41,138 bases of DNA, taken from Saccoglossus kowalevskii (taxonomy: Eukaryota > Hemichordata > Enteropneusta > Harrimaniidae). The position numbers and the translations under genes were made by a program. This document shows, in pieces, positions 10,430 to 21,268 of this stretch. Position 1 is the first letter of the stretch, and the number at the start of each line of letters is the position of its first letter. The notes under the pieces were generated by a model. The model was not told the DNA's origin. It worked only from the letters and a program-made list of their open reading frames with translations, and did no database searches. The stretch spans positions 178,168-219,305 of the forward strand of contig NW_003120924.1 of the NCBI RefSeq assembly GCF_000003605.2, written 5' to 3'.

Positions 10430-11610
10430 GCCATAGCCGTCCGGGGATCAGTGAAGCACACAATATTTGTATACCAGCTCTGATAGGATACTGATTTTTA
10501 ATTTATTGAAAATTTCAGGATTAAACCACATACTCCGTTTAGTAATGCCACTCTTTCCTGCCTGTACAATTGGTGCCAGATTGTATTTTGAAGAAATATT
10601 GGTCAGTTCGACGGCTTGCCTTGAACTACTAGTATATACCTCCAAAAATTGATTGATAATATAATCTGACATTATTTTGAACTTGACTATTTCTAATTGC
10701 AGTCTGACAGCTGATCTGTGAGGAACCAAGTCCCCAAAATACAAAAAGTACTTCGTTGAGAGATGGTAAATGTGTGAATTCTGGACCGCAATTTTGATTA
10801 TAAAAACTTTACATCATTTAACTTTACTACACTACTATAAAATCAGAAGATATGGTATGGTAATATAAATTTGATAGTCTATTTTGTTTTCTACTTCAAA
10901 TAAGTTCATAAAAAACATTCATTACCGCGAGTTTGTCAGTTTAATTAACCTTTGGGGCAAACCTCATTACGTAGACCACTCCATTCACAATTATTTAACA
11001 CAGTGAGTGTCCAACTCTATAAAAATGAATTTGTCTCTTTACCCCTAAAATTATGTAACAAATCGACATCGCATTGTATACATAAACAGTGAATAGTACA
11101 CCAAGATGTATGTCAAAAGGTCACAGTTCATCTCAATAACGTTCATTCAGTTTTACCGCAATTGAGCCGTCGACCTAAAGAGTTTTGCGAATATTTCCAG
11201 AATAGAAAATAAATTACTGTAAAATGACTAATTTTCCCTGGGTTTAAATTTCACTGATTTACCATTTCAGGCATATTCAGTGGGTTTTAAATTCACGGTT
11301 TCGTCATTTAGATAATGTGTTCTATGCTAAATTTTACATATTCACTGTGTTTTAATTTAGCGCATTTTTCCAGTCAGCGAAATAAGCTAAATTAAAACCC
11401 AGTGAATAATTACCCCCTTTACAGTATTTAAGTTGACCCTCTGCAATCAAGAAAAACGAAAGTATCATCAGCGTATTGAACTAATAAATACTTATGACTT
11501 TTAAAAATGACACCTTTAATATTTGGGGTCTGGCGGATCACATGGGCTAAAGATATAACACCTATTATGTATGGCAAAGAGAGACCCTTGCCACGATGCA
11601 ATAATTATTG
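10430..11610 (-). pseudogene. Decayed L1-like non-LTR retrotransposon (reverse transcriptase remnants)
   Basis: Three minus-strand pieces of one reverse transcriptase lie in order. (1) 11603-11427 gives RGKGLSLPYI, LAHVIRQTPNIKGV and the catalytic motif VQYADDTFVFLD; the YADD codons are at 11475-11464, and the motifs correspond to RGCRQGDPLSPY...FADDT of L1-type elements. (2) About 11216-11150 gives LFSILEIFAK and, after a frameshift, GRRLNCGKTE, equivalent to the conserved SGLxxNxxKTE block. (3) 10745-10440 has MWFNPEI followed, after another shift, by SVSYQSWYT, resembling the C-terminal WFNxxI...YYQxWY block. Frameshifts and stops show it is dead. Piece 1 is separated from piece 2 by an inserted MITE. 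Clade (L1 versus Tx1) is not resolved. Confidence 0.7.
11217..11424. mobile_element. 208-bp TA-flanked MITE (family E, copy 2), nested in the LINE
   Basis: Reads CTGTAAAATGACTAATTTTC to ACCCCCTTTACAG, flanked by TA at 11215-11216 and 11425-11426. It is the reverse complement of the element at 1150-1357 and has the same length. It interrupts the reverse-transcriptase frame just after the YADD block, so it is younger than the LINE copy. Confidence 0.85.
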
Positions 11611-14600
11611 AACAAAATAACAAAAAATGACAATTATTAATTACACAGGCCTCGACTATTTTGTAATAAAACCTTCACTTTTTCCTTGCAAAAAAATAAT
11701 CTCAAAAGTTGAGAAAAGTAAGTATTTATATTCAGAGAGCCGTTTAAATTTTGTCCCACTTTCCTGCTTCTTCAAAATATGACTGAGATCAGTGATTTCC
11801 TCGCTATTGGCTGATATCACCATTCCTGTCCCTCTGTTAACGTAAGTACGCTTTTTATTGATAGGAAATACCGCGTAAGTTTCAGTTTCCTCCAGCATGT
11901 CATCGAGTTTACACTCCCTCCATCTTTTTTTTTTTTTTTTTTGGTTAAATTAATTCAAGTTTGTCACATTCTAAATATTCTATAATCTCACGCGACGGAG
12001 AAGGAATGCATTTCTACTTCTGACTCCTCTATAATACTGCGAAAAAAAATCGACATGCCTCTTATGTTCAAGAACGAAATACAACTCTGCGTCGAATGGG
12101 GCCTACGCCTACACCATGTGTGTAATCTATTTTCGTTCTAATGCGTCATACGCCAAATGTCAATGAGATGCAATTTCTCTTTGCAACTCCTCGATTTCCA
12201 TCTGTGTCTTTTTTATTCTGATTACGCAGACTACCACTTTTGTCAATGTTAAAAATTCTAACTGTGTTTAAATTCCCAACTAAAATAGTAGCGTCATTTC
12301 CGAAATCTATTATTACGTCATTTCCGAAATCTATAACGTCGCTTCTTAAGTGGTGGAAGAAAACAGGAACATCCTCGTTTGGGTCATATAGTGAATGATA
12401 TCAAAGTAAGACGTTTCTCACTTACAGTACGATCCAAGAGGATACACCTGCCATCACTAGAATACTTTTGTTTATGCATAATATTTTGAAAGTTGTATGA
12501 AATACAATTACATCACTTTTACGATTGTTTGTGCCCACATAAAAGAAATACCCCCCCCCCCATAATCGCCAGTGACTGATGTCTATATTATCACAGTGGA
12601 ACTCTTGTAGGCTGTGTTCCTCGAACCACGATACCATTTTTATTTCGTCATTAGTCGATTTACAAATAACACCTTAAACAAAACAAAAAATACCCCCTAT
12701 TCCTATAAACAAAAAGAGAACCGTCATTCAGTGCTGAACCACAGTCAGCTGGCCCACAAGTGCGATATGGGGGCCCGCATCTTGAATACCACATGAACGT
12801 AAATAAAGAAACAAGTTGTGAAACGCGTTTTTCAGATTCCTACAAATCGGAACAAATAGTAAAACTTTCTCAGCCAAACGGTCTGTTAGAGTGATATTAA
12901 GCCAACCGCTAACAACTGTCATTCTCACTCAGCAGCCAATCAGCAACGGCCTTCCAGTTATATGACCAATTTCAGTTTCAAATACCCCAGGAAAGTGTTC
13001 TATGCCCTTCGTGTAATTGTGTGTTCNNNNNNNNNNNNNNNNNNNNNNNNNNNNNNNNNNNNNNNNNNNNNNNNNNNNNNNNNNNNNNNNNNNNNNNNNN
13101 NNNNNNNNNNNNNNNNNNNNNNNNNNNNNNNNNNNNNNNNNNNNNNAATAGAAGATGCACACACAAGCAAGAATACTTCATCAATATTTGCGATAAAGTT
13201 TACCGTTAATAAACAGTTGTACGTTAACAAATAATCTAGTTTATTTGTTCTTTGAATATACGTTCTCTATAACCACACGAATTTCCCTTTTTATTTGATA
13301 ACCAGTTACGTCTTTGCTTTCACTATTACCACTAGTCGTTGTTGTCTTCGAAGAAGGATGCTATGGTATGGCGCGGTCTTGACGTTTTATCAGAGTAACA
13401 TGCACGTGAAGGAACACGGCGTGCGTTAATTTTCGATCAACACTTTCTTTAGAGGCACGGCGCAAACGATTTAATAGCAATTTATTTTTCGATTTCCTTC
13501 AGACTTCTGAACCGAACATTATTACTTCTATGGAATCGCCCGAGTTTACTTTATTTCACAGTTGAGTCGGAACATACTTACAAGGCAGAAACTACTACGC
13601 CGAAAAAAAAAAAAAAAACGGTTAACAAATAAGCTGCTCCCTGATTGGTCTGACTGTTAGATGTGGGTAGCCAATCAGACACAATCTTGTAAGTAGCTTC
13701 GCAATGACTATTTCCTGAGTTTATAACTATTTTGTTAGCGCTGATGATGAAAATGTTAAGTGGAAGTTTACTACCATGAAGGCAAATATAAATCTATTAA
13801 TTCTTCCACTTTCCCCATTTCCTGTTTTTTTCCAAATGCTCAATTCTCTTTACCGGAGCTATTTCCTTATTGCTTTACTGGTAAATCAATTGTTTAAAGT
13901 CGTTTCTTTCTAAATCTGACTTAGTATAATATAATATAATTGGTTTTAAGTTGTGTTTCATCGTCCATATTGCACGGTTTTGCGAGCTCGATGTAAACTC
14001 AAGGCACCGGCCGAATAATCGAACCTTAGCTGGCGAAGTTGGCTGTGTTTATAACACCATAACTGTCCATATCAACGTTAAGGTAGCGAGAAGGGTTTTG
14101 TGACGTTTTCGAATAAAACATTCTCTGTCTGTTGTCTCGCTCAGAACAGTAATTTAGCTTATATATTTCAAAAGACTAAGTATAGAGGTACAAGTTCGCA
14201 CAAACTAGACAGTCATTGTTTACATAATTATCACGTGACATCAACAATGGCGAACCTTGTAAAAATGACTAAGTCCGCGATTGCGAGAGCACACTGTGGA
14301 ATTTCCTAGTGAAATTTACGTCATGCGTTGTTCGTAATCAAGTCCATTGAAATTTGTCCACGGTAATCAAAAGACCTATTATTCCGATTTCTATGCAGGT
14401 TTGTTTTTTGTCCCCAAATTATTTCACACTTTGCACCTTTAACAGACTATTATTCTGTGACAAAGCATTTTCTTTAAAAACCCAGACATATTTCGCACCA
14501 TCATAATCTTTTGAACGATAACTACGAGTATGAATGTCCTAGTCCGAACGCACTTGATTTGGCGGCGGTCCCAATGAGTCGTACTCAGTCAAAACTCCAA

Positions 14601-16589
14601 CTCGAGAAAAACTCGAAAAACAGTTTTGGTTAATTAAACCATAAACCTTCCATGATAAAACACTGTAGATTTGCTGCATTATTATAAATATACACTAAAA
14701 ATGGCCAAATATATTAACAACTGATATCATAGAACTCATAAAGAGTGTCAGATAAAGAATAATTTGAAGCTCGAGCGTGAAAATGAAGAAATGGCATTTG
14801 AGTCCGTACTCCAGGAACGTTCGGGTTTCCATTGTTATGCAAACGAACAACGAGGGATAATCCTCTGACAAACATTACTGTCCCACTGTACACGCTGACA
14901 GTTTACAAACAAGCTAATCCTTCAAGTGTCTCTGATAAGAGATCTAATAAAACAGAGCTAGAGTTGTTCGCGGTGAAACAGCCGCATTGAAGACGATGCA
15001 ACTTCAACTAGCCATTTCTTACCTTGAAATAAAAAAATAAAAACATTCGAAGAGCATCGGGGAAAATATTAATAATCATTCTTATCAATCGCTTGCGTTA
15101 TTTTATTCCAATAAACAACGTCTAACTTTCTTGGCACGCATATTCTACGTTTACATGGCAGCATGCTATCGGAGCCGAACTACTGCTCCTCCCATCGTTC
15201 GGGGCCAAACGAGAGCCGACCGATCTGCCAGAGTTCAATTCAGTTCGACCAGAGCCGAGTGACCTCAAATAGTATGAAAACAACATGGCTGAACACGATT
15301 TTGGTGTCGTGCATGTGTTGTTGTTTCTTACATGACACGATGCTGTTGAGCTGGGAGGAAAAAGAAATAGCCATGAGACTGAGATAATGCACTTGTGTTA
15401 AGATTCAGGTATTTCGAATAAACAGGATACGCGATGATAGATGATGATTGTACCAGCTCAACACACGGATTTGAGCTTACTATGAGAAATCGAAATAAAA
15501 CAGTTCAACATACAAACCGCCACGCCGTCTAACAGGTAGGCCCTATTCAAACCACAGCGAGCATGACCCATCTTGGTTGTAAATATGCGTAGTGACTCGT
15601 CCGAGTACATGCCACACTTTGAGATATAATTAATAGCCAAGTTCACATCTTGGATTAAGGTCAAACCACTCAACTGAGGCCACGTTTGGCAACTAAACTT
15701 GTATGTTACCATACTTAGGGGCGGACCAATATAAACTCGAGGGGGGGGGGTAATAACAGAATTGAAAAAAAAGTGCACAGGAAATAATCGTGGAAGAAAA
15801 ACTTGCAGGGATAAATAACAGAAAATAAATTCTGCAAGCTTATATAAAAATATCACACACAGAGGAAATAAAAAAATACAGCAAATTCATCATAAACAAA
15901 ATATTTTGCAAAGTTTCCCCTTCCATCGCCCACAGTTTCTAATGGTCCATTCCTTAGGTGCAATACACATTGACTGATAGAACCGGGTCCCACTTTAAGG
16001 TGTCATGTCATACGTGCCTCAACGGGAGAAAAATACCACACACAGCTAAATACATGTAAACTCAACAAGTTGATTCTAATTTTTATAATTTATTACAGAT
16101 TTCAACATATATATATATATATACATGTACTAGTTTTTTCTTTAATTCTGCATTTCTTATTGCCCGTCCTCACATTACCCAGATAGACCACGCCCACAAT
16201 ACATGAATAGGGAATTTGTTGGCTGGAAATATACACGTATACGCCTTCAGTAAAGTGCTACAGCTATCAGGCAGCGCGTACAAATCACGTTGTATTCTTG
16301 GGGGCGGGGCTACGTCATAGAACGTTTTACGTTACGAGCTCTACGCATGCTGCTGTGGAACGCCGGTGGAAGAGCGGGCGAAAACAGCTGAAATCGGGAA
16401 AATAGCACAATCTAAACTTCGAAATATGCCTGAACAATCAAATGCAGGGGTAATGTTTTACACTTTTTGGGTGAGTCTCAACAACTATCCCAAATTAGTG
16501 TGTTTTTTTGTTTTTTTTGAGTTTTCGGCCTTTGTTCTCACCGTGAGGCCTGGTGTTTGCCAGGCGGTGAAAATGCCCGGATGTCCGCC
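11611..16589. other. Gene-free, repeat-bearing interval
   Basis: Contains an 18-T run (11925-11942), a near-perfect direct duplication of CGTCATTTCCGAAATCTAT at 12292 and 12316, an 11-C run (12551-12561), an assembly gap, CCAAT-box inverted sequences near 13640-13680 (ATTGGTCTGA and GCCAATCAGAC), a short AT run (16107-16123), and AT-rich filler. The longest frame (15856-15458, minus, 132 codons) has no splice support or family resemblance. No gene is supported. Confidence 0.5.
13027..13146. other. Assembly gap (120 N)
   Basis: Run of 120 N. Open frames drawn across it are meaningless. Confidence 1.
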
Positions 16590-16639
16590 CGAGAATACGT
16601 CGCTATGAGACCTATATCGAACATGACGTCGCGCTTTAA
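16590..16639. mobile_element. MITE family B, right-half fragment
   Basis: ACGTCGCTATGAGACCTATA then TCGAACATGACGTCGCGCTTTAA matches the right end of the copies at 35639 and 35969 (GTCGCTATGAGTCCCATATC, GAACAGGACGCGGCG). Only this half is present, and it ends in TTAA (16636-16639). Confidence 0.6.
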
Positions 16640-16992
16640 ATCATAAAGTTGTACACATAAATACACGGATAAAAACGTTCATTTTGATCACTTTGTCACA
16701 ATGTACGACAGAACAACATTAGTAGATTGGCCATATTCGGCACACGAATTAAAAAGAACCGACGGCTATTTGAAAAATATCGATATTACTACGCACTGTA
16801 CGTAAATATCCCGAAGAATGTGAACATCTTGGCCGCACGATGTGTTTTGGAATGTCCATTATAAGTATTTCTTGTATGATGGCTGTCACGGACACATAGC
16901 TCTGTTGATACAGGCATACACTACACAAGTAAAAGCGAAGATAGCGGTGGTCTAAACACAAAGACGATACAACACAGGATCATGTATTTCAG

Positions 16993-17220
16993 TTACAGAT
17001 CTAAGTACATGATTTTGGAAGCAGCGATCGCTCCAAAGAACGACAGAAGCGATGCACTGACGACTACTGCGATAGTGCTGTGTACGGCGTGTACTATGGT
17101 TCCCATACATAATGATAATATTAATTGTGCCAGAAAGACCATGCTTTGGACCAATGCGATATCGGTGCCAAGACCTCGAACTCGTCCCGCTTTCCTTTCA
17201 CCAGCACGAACTTTCTCGAA
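16993..17220 (-). CDS. SLC45: SLC45-family exon 3 (TM11-TM12 and stop)
   Basis: Acceptor TTTCCTCTGTAG before TTCGAG. It encodes 75 residues with RVRGLGTDIALVQSMVFLAQ, LCMGTIVHAVHSTIAVVVSA and FFGAIAASKIM, equivalent to the family's last two helices, ending TAA at 16995-16993. A minus-strand AATAAA is found only near 16089-16094, so the 3' UTR may be about 0.9 kb. Confidence 0.9.
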   Translation of the reverse strand, partial: FEKVRAGERKAGRVRGLGTDIALVQSMVFLAQLILSLCMGTIVHAVHSTIAVVVSASLLSFFGAIAASKIMYLDL

Positions 17221-20200
17221 CTACAGAGGAAATAGAAGTGTAAACTGTCATTTTCTGCATATATACAAGACAAAATTTGATACGTCCAAAAAAAAAACCT
17301 GCTTGGTCACCAGTCACTGTCTTGTAATCAGCTTCACGTTGATTTTTCCTCGGTTATGATAATAGACATTGTTGGTTCATAGTCGCACTACGTTACGTCA
17401 AAACCCGCACAAGAAACCGGGTTTCTTCGCTCTAGAGTTGCACGCACAACAAACACATACAAGGTTGGAACTCGAGAGTGCTATGTATTCAAATAAATCC
17501 CATTTGAGAAAAATAAAAACAGCCAACAAGTGAGACGCTAATGGCCGATAGAAAGATAGTTACGAGACTCGTTCTTCTCCTCAAATACTGTAACCATAGA
17601 ACAGTGAACATGTCTCGCTCACGTTTGCGTTTGGTGTCACTGAATAGTCGTTTAATCCTTACGAATTGTTTATAGAGTTCGGTCTTGTACGTTTTGATGC
17701 TGATTTATATGTATCTATGTCATTGAAAACCGTTGATTCCGTAATATATGGCGAATTAAAGGATGGCAGTCGTCGCGCTGCGCATGTGCGACATTTGTGT
17801 TTATAAACATTGATTTCCCACAATCCAACGAGCTCTTCTAATGGAACTAACAAGTACGATGATTGACCTAGGCGCGACTTTCACTAATTACCGCAGGTGA
17901 CTCTTTCGACACATTCCAATCACCTACAAATACCTAATTGAAGCTTGGTAACGTCACAGTTTGTACTCATTGATCTGCGCCCAACAGCCAAAGTCGCCAT
18001 CTTTGTTTACATGAGACCCACATATTTCGCGCATGCGTTGCGCGACGAAAATCACCCGGGAGCATGCGCTCTGGCGTGTATAAATTCAGGAGCATGCGCT
18101 GTAGAGTGTATAAATTCAAGAGCACGCGCCCCAGAGTGCATTGAACGAATATTGTTTCATTCGCTGTCAAATAATATCATAAGTAATAATATTTGTTAAC
18201 ATGCGCAAAAATATCCCAAAGTTATCCACACCATGGGTGGATAGTGCTAGTAATAATAAGCTAGACGATAATCATACATACCGTGTCACTGGAATGGTAG
18301 TAAGCCAATATAAGGAATGGCATGGTGAATATGGTCGCATACATAACACCGGAAGTAAATGATAATATAATAACAGCGGCGGGAGTGCGAGCAATAGCTA
18401 GAATAGCCATACCGATACTGTAGATTAGTATATTTGTGATGTAGACAATCTTAGCACCTGAAATATAAAACACGTATTGGACGTATTGTGACATTGTAAT
18501 ATAGATACGTGTAATAATACTGGTTCACTGTGTTACTAGTAATGTAATAATGAAGCATGTATTGGACGTATTGTGACATTGTAATATAGATACATGTAAT
18601 AATACTGGTTCACTGTGTTACTAGTAATGTGACAATAAAGCGTGTATTGGACGTGTTGTAGTATTGTCTATGAATACACATAATACTGGTTCACTGTGTT
18701 ACTAGTAATGTGACAATAAAGCGTGTATTGGACGTATTGTAGTATCGTAAATAAATACATGTAATTATAATGCTTCACTGTGTTACTAGTAATGTAATAA
18801 TAAATCATGTATTGGACGTATTGTAGTATCGTATATAAATACATGTAATTATAATGCTTCACTGTGTTACTAGTAATGTAATAATAAATCATGTATTGGA
18901 CGTATTGTAGTATCGTATACGGATATATGTAATAATACTGGCTCCCTATCCTAGGTGTTTTAATTACACGTATTACTAACTCGATCACGTGTTTTGAATC
19001 AAATTGTTACGATAATATAAATTATAAGTACAAGTTGATAGGTAAATGAGAATCGCACATTGAACGGCAAATAATTCTAATTTTTAAAGTCTGAACTTAT
19101 ATCATCGGTCGGTGATGTACACCTTGATATATTAGTGATATGCATCTAAATCCGGGTGATAAATGATTATGAATAATTTACGTCACATGTTTTCAAATGT
19201 TGTATTGCACATGTTGACAAGGTTAAAGGTTAAAGCGTCGCAACGCGTCGTGTTCGCAGCTGCCTTTCGACGTATACAATGCGCGTGACGTGGCGCTTTA
19301 ACTTTGTAAACATGCAGCCGTTATTTTAGTGGAAGTTCCCCTACTAGCCCACACACCACCAATCGTTCAAGTTAGATTTGTTATCTGTTAAAAGTGTTCA
19401 AACGCCTAGAAAGTTAGGAATTTGGTTTCACCTAAATAAAGTTATTCATGTTGTTGCCACTATATTATTATAATTGTAAAACTAGTGTGTATATTTTTCA
19501 ACCAACATTACTGTTATTTTGTGTGATAAACGAGCAACAACACCGATGTGATGCAAAATTGAACAACAGTATGTTTAAAGCGGAAGGATCGTCACCTGCG
19601 CATGCGCGGTAATTGAGTCCCAAGCGACGATAACAACACACGCTAAAAAAAGCAAAGGCCATCTGACGCATGCGCGGGTGACGACTCCCCCGCTTTAATG
19701 TACATGCGTGCGCATGCTCAGTATGTGCATATAAGGCGTGACGCCATGATAGCTATATAGACACTTTATAATACAGGTGCATACTCACCAATTCGGTACA
19801 CTAACTTGTCAATAAATCCGCAGTAGAAACAACACGAGAGGGAGTAAATGGCCATCCCCCAGCATCCCATTCGCACGCCACGTTCGTACTTGAGGCGATC
19901 ATGCGATCCCAACGGAGCCTTGGGATTGCCACCGTACACCGCCTGTCCAACGAAATCGGTGAAATAAAGAGAATAACAAACTAAGGACATCCAACAAAGC
20001 AGATTAGTTAAACACAGTATACGCACTGAGTATGGCATGTATATGACAGATAGTAGGTACGTTTTCATGGTAATTGGAGCAGCATCCTCAATATCTTCAT
20101 CTTGATATGACGTCACTATATCTTTGTTTTCGGGAGTTTTCGTTTCCGACTCCCTGGTCTCCATCTCATTTGTTTCGTTTTGTTCGTCAATGACTTGGTA

Positions 20201-21268
20201 ACCAGTTTCCGTTTGCAATTGCTCAACAGTCTTAGATACAATGCCACCGGCGATTTTTTCTTTGTCGGTGCCGTAGGAATGTTTCATTTCGTAGATCTCT
20301 CTACCTTCGCTATCCTCACTCATCTCGGTATATCCTATTTTTATGCGACGTTTTTGTTTCTCTAATTCATAAAGTGGCGTTTCTTTACTTGCTGTCACCG
20401 TTAAAGCCACAGCAACGACAAAAATCAGCAAAACAATGGTAAACACGACACGGACTTGGGAACCTAAAGCAACTCCTATAACAGTTTGGGTCCAATCAAT
20501 ACCCCCCATAGTGTATCCGAGACAACCACCTAAGCCAGCCATCATTGTGAACGAAGCGAGACCTTTGACGTGGTCTTCCTCGACAGACACGTCTAAAAGA
20601 TACGCTCTGCATGGCGCCTGGCAGGCATCCGCGCTGAAATCTAAGATGACAACGCCGATGACAGTGACTATAATCCCGATCACGTGATACTGCCCGAGAT
20701 GATGATGTAATACAATGTAATCCCAATAGCTATAATCTGGAAGCATAGTTGTATTGCTGTTTGTCAAATTATTAATAGTCCCATTTATAGTAGCGTGAGG
20801 AAATATAAGTCCTTTTTCACCGATGTCCCCCAATGCCAACCCTATGTCTTTTCCATTTGGAACAAATATCAACCCAATGACAATACCGGCAGAAAGAAGT
20901 AAAATGAAGGGTCTTCTACGTCCTAGCTTTGAATTACACCTATCGCTCCCAGAACCTATAAACGGCATTAAAAAGATACCTAACATTGGACTTAAGCACC
21001 ATATCAGCGTCATGTATTGTTCTGGTACGCCGATTTTAAGCAATGTCGGGCTCACATACGCCGTCTCTGCCGCGTAACAGAATTCTATACCACATACGGC
21101 GGCGCTCAGCACGATCAGCTGAAAGCGTGATTTCCGTGGTTGCGAAGCAGCGACTTCGTCTTGTATCGGTATCCGATCCTCGTCGCGAAATTTTGTCCTC
21201 GTCAACTGAGTCCATAATTTGCTACAGTACGCGCGACTGTAAGACGCAAGGCCGCGTAACGCGTCCAT
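16993..21268 (-). CDS. SLC45: SLC45-family proton/sugar symporter (three coding exons, complete)
   Basis: The exons 21268-19789, 18457-18282 and 17220-16993 join in frame to 627 codons plus stop. The protein is a 12-TM major-facilitator transporter of the SLC45 family (MATP/SLC45A2, SLC45A1, A3, A4), which co-transports H+ with sucrose or monosaccharides. It shows the family signature SDRCNSKLGRRRPFIL (residues about 108-123), DFSADACQAPCRAYLLD (about 210-226) in TM5/6, GLGGCLGYTMGGIDW (about 235-249), a long acidic cytoplasmic loop between TM6 and TM7 (about 293-410), FTDFVGQAVYGGNPKAP, GVRMGCWGMAIYS and the terminal RGLGTDIALVQSMVFLAQ block. Three N-glycosylation sequons cluster at about 162-174. 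Length lies between SLC45A2/A3 (about 530-550) and A1/A4 (about 750-770). I read it as A1/A2/A4-clade but cannot assign a one-to-one orthologue. The ATG at 21268 is followed by a short basic/acidic N-terminus typical of the family. Confidence 0.92.
17756..17881. mobile_element. MITE family B copy in SLC45-family intron 2
   Basis: Begins TTAAAGGATGGCAGTCGTCG, then CGCTGCGCATGTGCGACATT and TATAAACATTG. The right end is near CCTAGGCGCGACTTT. The terminal GTCGTCGCGC signature is shared with the copies near 33558 and 35969. Confidence 0.55.
17985..18050. mobile_element. MITE family B fragment, inverted
   Basis: CCATCTTTGTTTACATGAGA then CGCGCATGCGTTGCGCGACGA is the inverse of the left half of family B (GTCGTCGCGCAGCGCG, TTTCATGTAAATAAAC). 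It sits directly left of a three-copy 30-bp repeat. Confidence 0.5.
18061..18150. repeat. Three tandem 30-bp units in SLC45-family intron 2
   Basis: The unit AGCATGCGCTCTGGCGTGTA followed by TAAATTCAGG repeats exactly every 30 bp at 18061, 18091 and 18121, with increasing divergence (third copy AGCACGCGCCCCAGAGTGCA). Each unit starts with an AGCAYGCGC core like that of the neighbouring MITE fragment, so it probably expanded from it. Confidence 0.75.
18282..18457 (-). CDS. SLC45: SLC45-family exon 2 (TM9-TM10)
   Basis: Acceptor TTATATTTCAG, then GTGCTAAGATTG, in phase 1; donor GTATGT from 18281. It encodes GAKIVYITNILIYSIGMAI and, further on, SGVMYATIFTMPFLILAYYH, matching the SLC45 segment with the conserved M(Y/S)xTxFTxPxxLxxxYH motif. 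It ends in whole-codon phase. The acceptor lies about 10 bp from an 85-bp tandem array. Confidence 0.92.
18466..18950. repeat. Six-copy tandem array, unit 81-85 bp, in SLC45-family intron 1
   Basis: GTATTGGACGTATTGT recurs at 18474, 18559, 18644, 18725, 18809 and 18893. Each copy is followed by TTCACTGTGTTACTAGTAAT and GT(A/G)A(T/C)AATAA. The 106-codon minus-strand frame at 18988-18668 is simply a reading through the array. It abuts the branch-point/acceptor region of exon 2. Confidence 0.85.
19230..19301. mobile_element. Short TTAA-bounded inverted-repeat element (72 bp)
   Basis: Begins TTAAAGCGTCGCAACGCG and ends GCGTGACGTGGCGCTTTAA. The outer eight bases are a perfect inverted pair and the rest an imperfect one. 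The CpG-rich ends and TTAAAGCG terminus link it to families A and B. Confidence 0.5.
19575..19698. mobile_element. MITE family A, copy 3 (124 bp, internal deletion)
   Basis: TTAAAGCGGAAGGATCGTCA to GGTGACGACTCCCCCGCTTTAA (quoted in two runs in the other copies). It matches 10061-10225 but lacks 41 bases between GCAAAGG and CCATCTGACGC. It lies in SLC45-family intron 1. Confidence 0.85.
19789..21268 (-). CDS. SLC45: SLC45-family exon 1 (493 codons + 1 nt)
   Basis: Contains ATG at 21268-21266, TM1 to about TM8, and the central cytoplasmic loop. It ends CGA ATT G before the donor GTGAGT (minus-strand bases from 19788). Nearly four fifths of the protein sits in this single exon, whereas vertebrate SLC45 genes are split into more exons. 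This lineage has probably lost introns here, although partial retrocopy followed by intron retention cannot be excluded. Confidence 0.92.

Noticed and set aside
12929-13234. Several frames spanning 13.0-13.2 kb
   Set aside because: Produced by translating a 120-N gap.
15458-15856. 132-codon minus-strand frame
   Set aside because: No family resemblance, no splice sites or good start; within the length expected by chance for a few frames in 41 kb.
18668-18988. 106-codon minus-strand frame in the SLC45-family intron
   Set aside because: It is a translation of the 85-bp tandem array.
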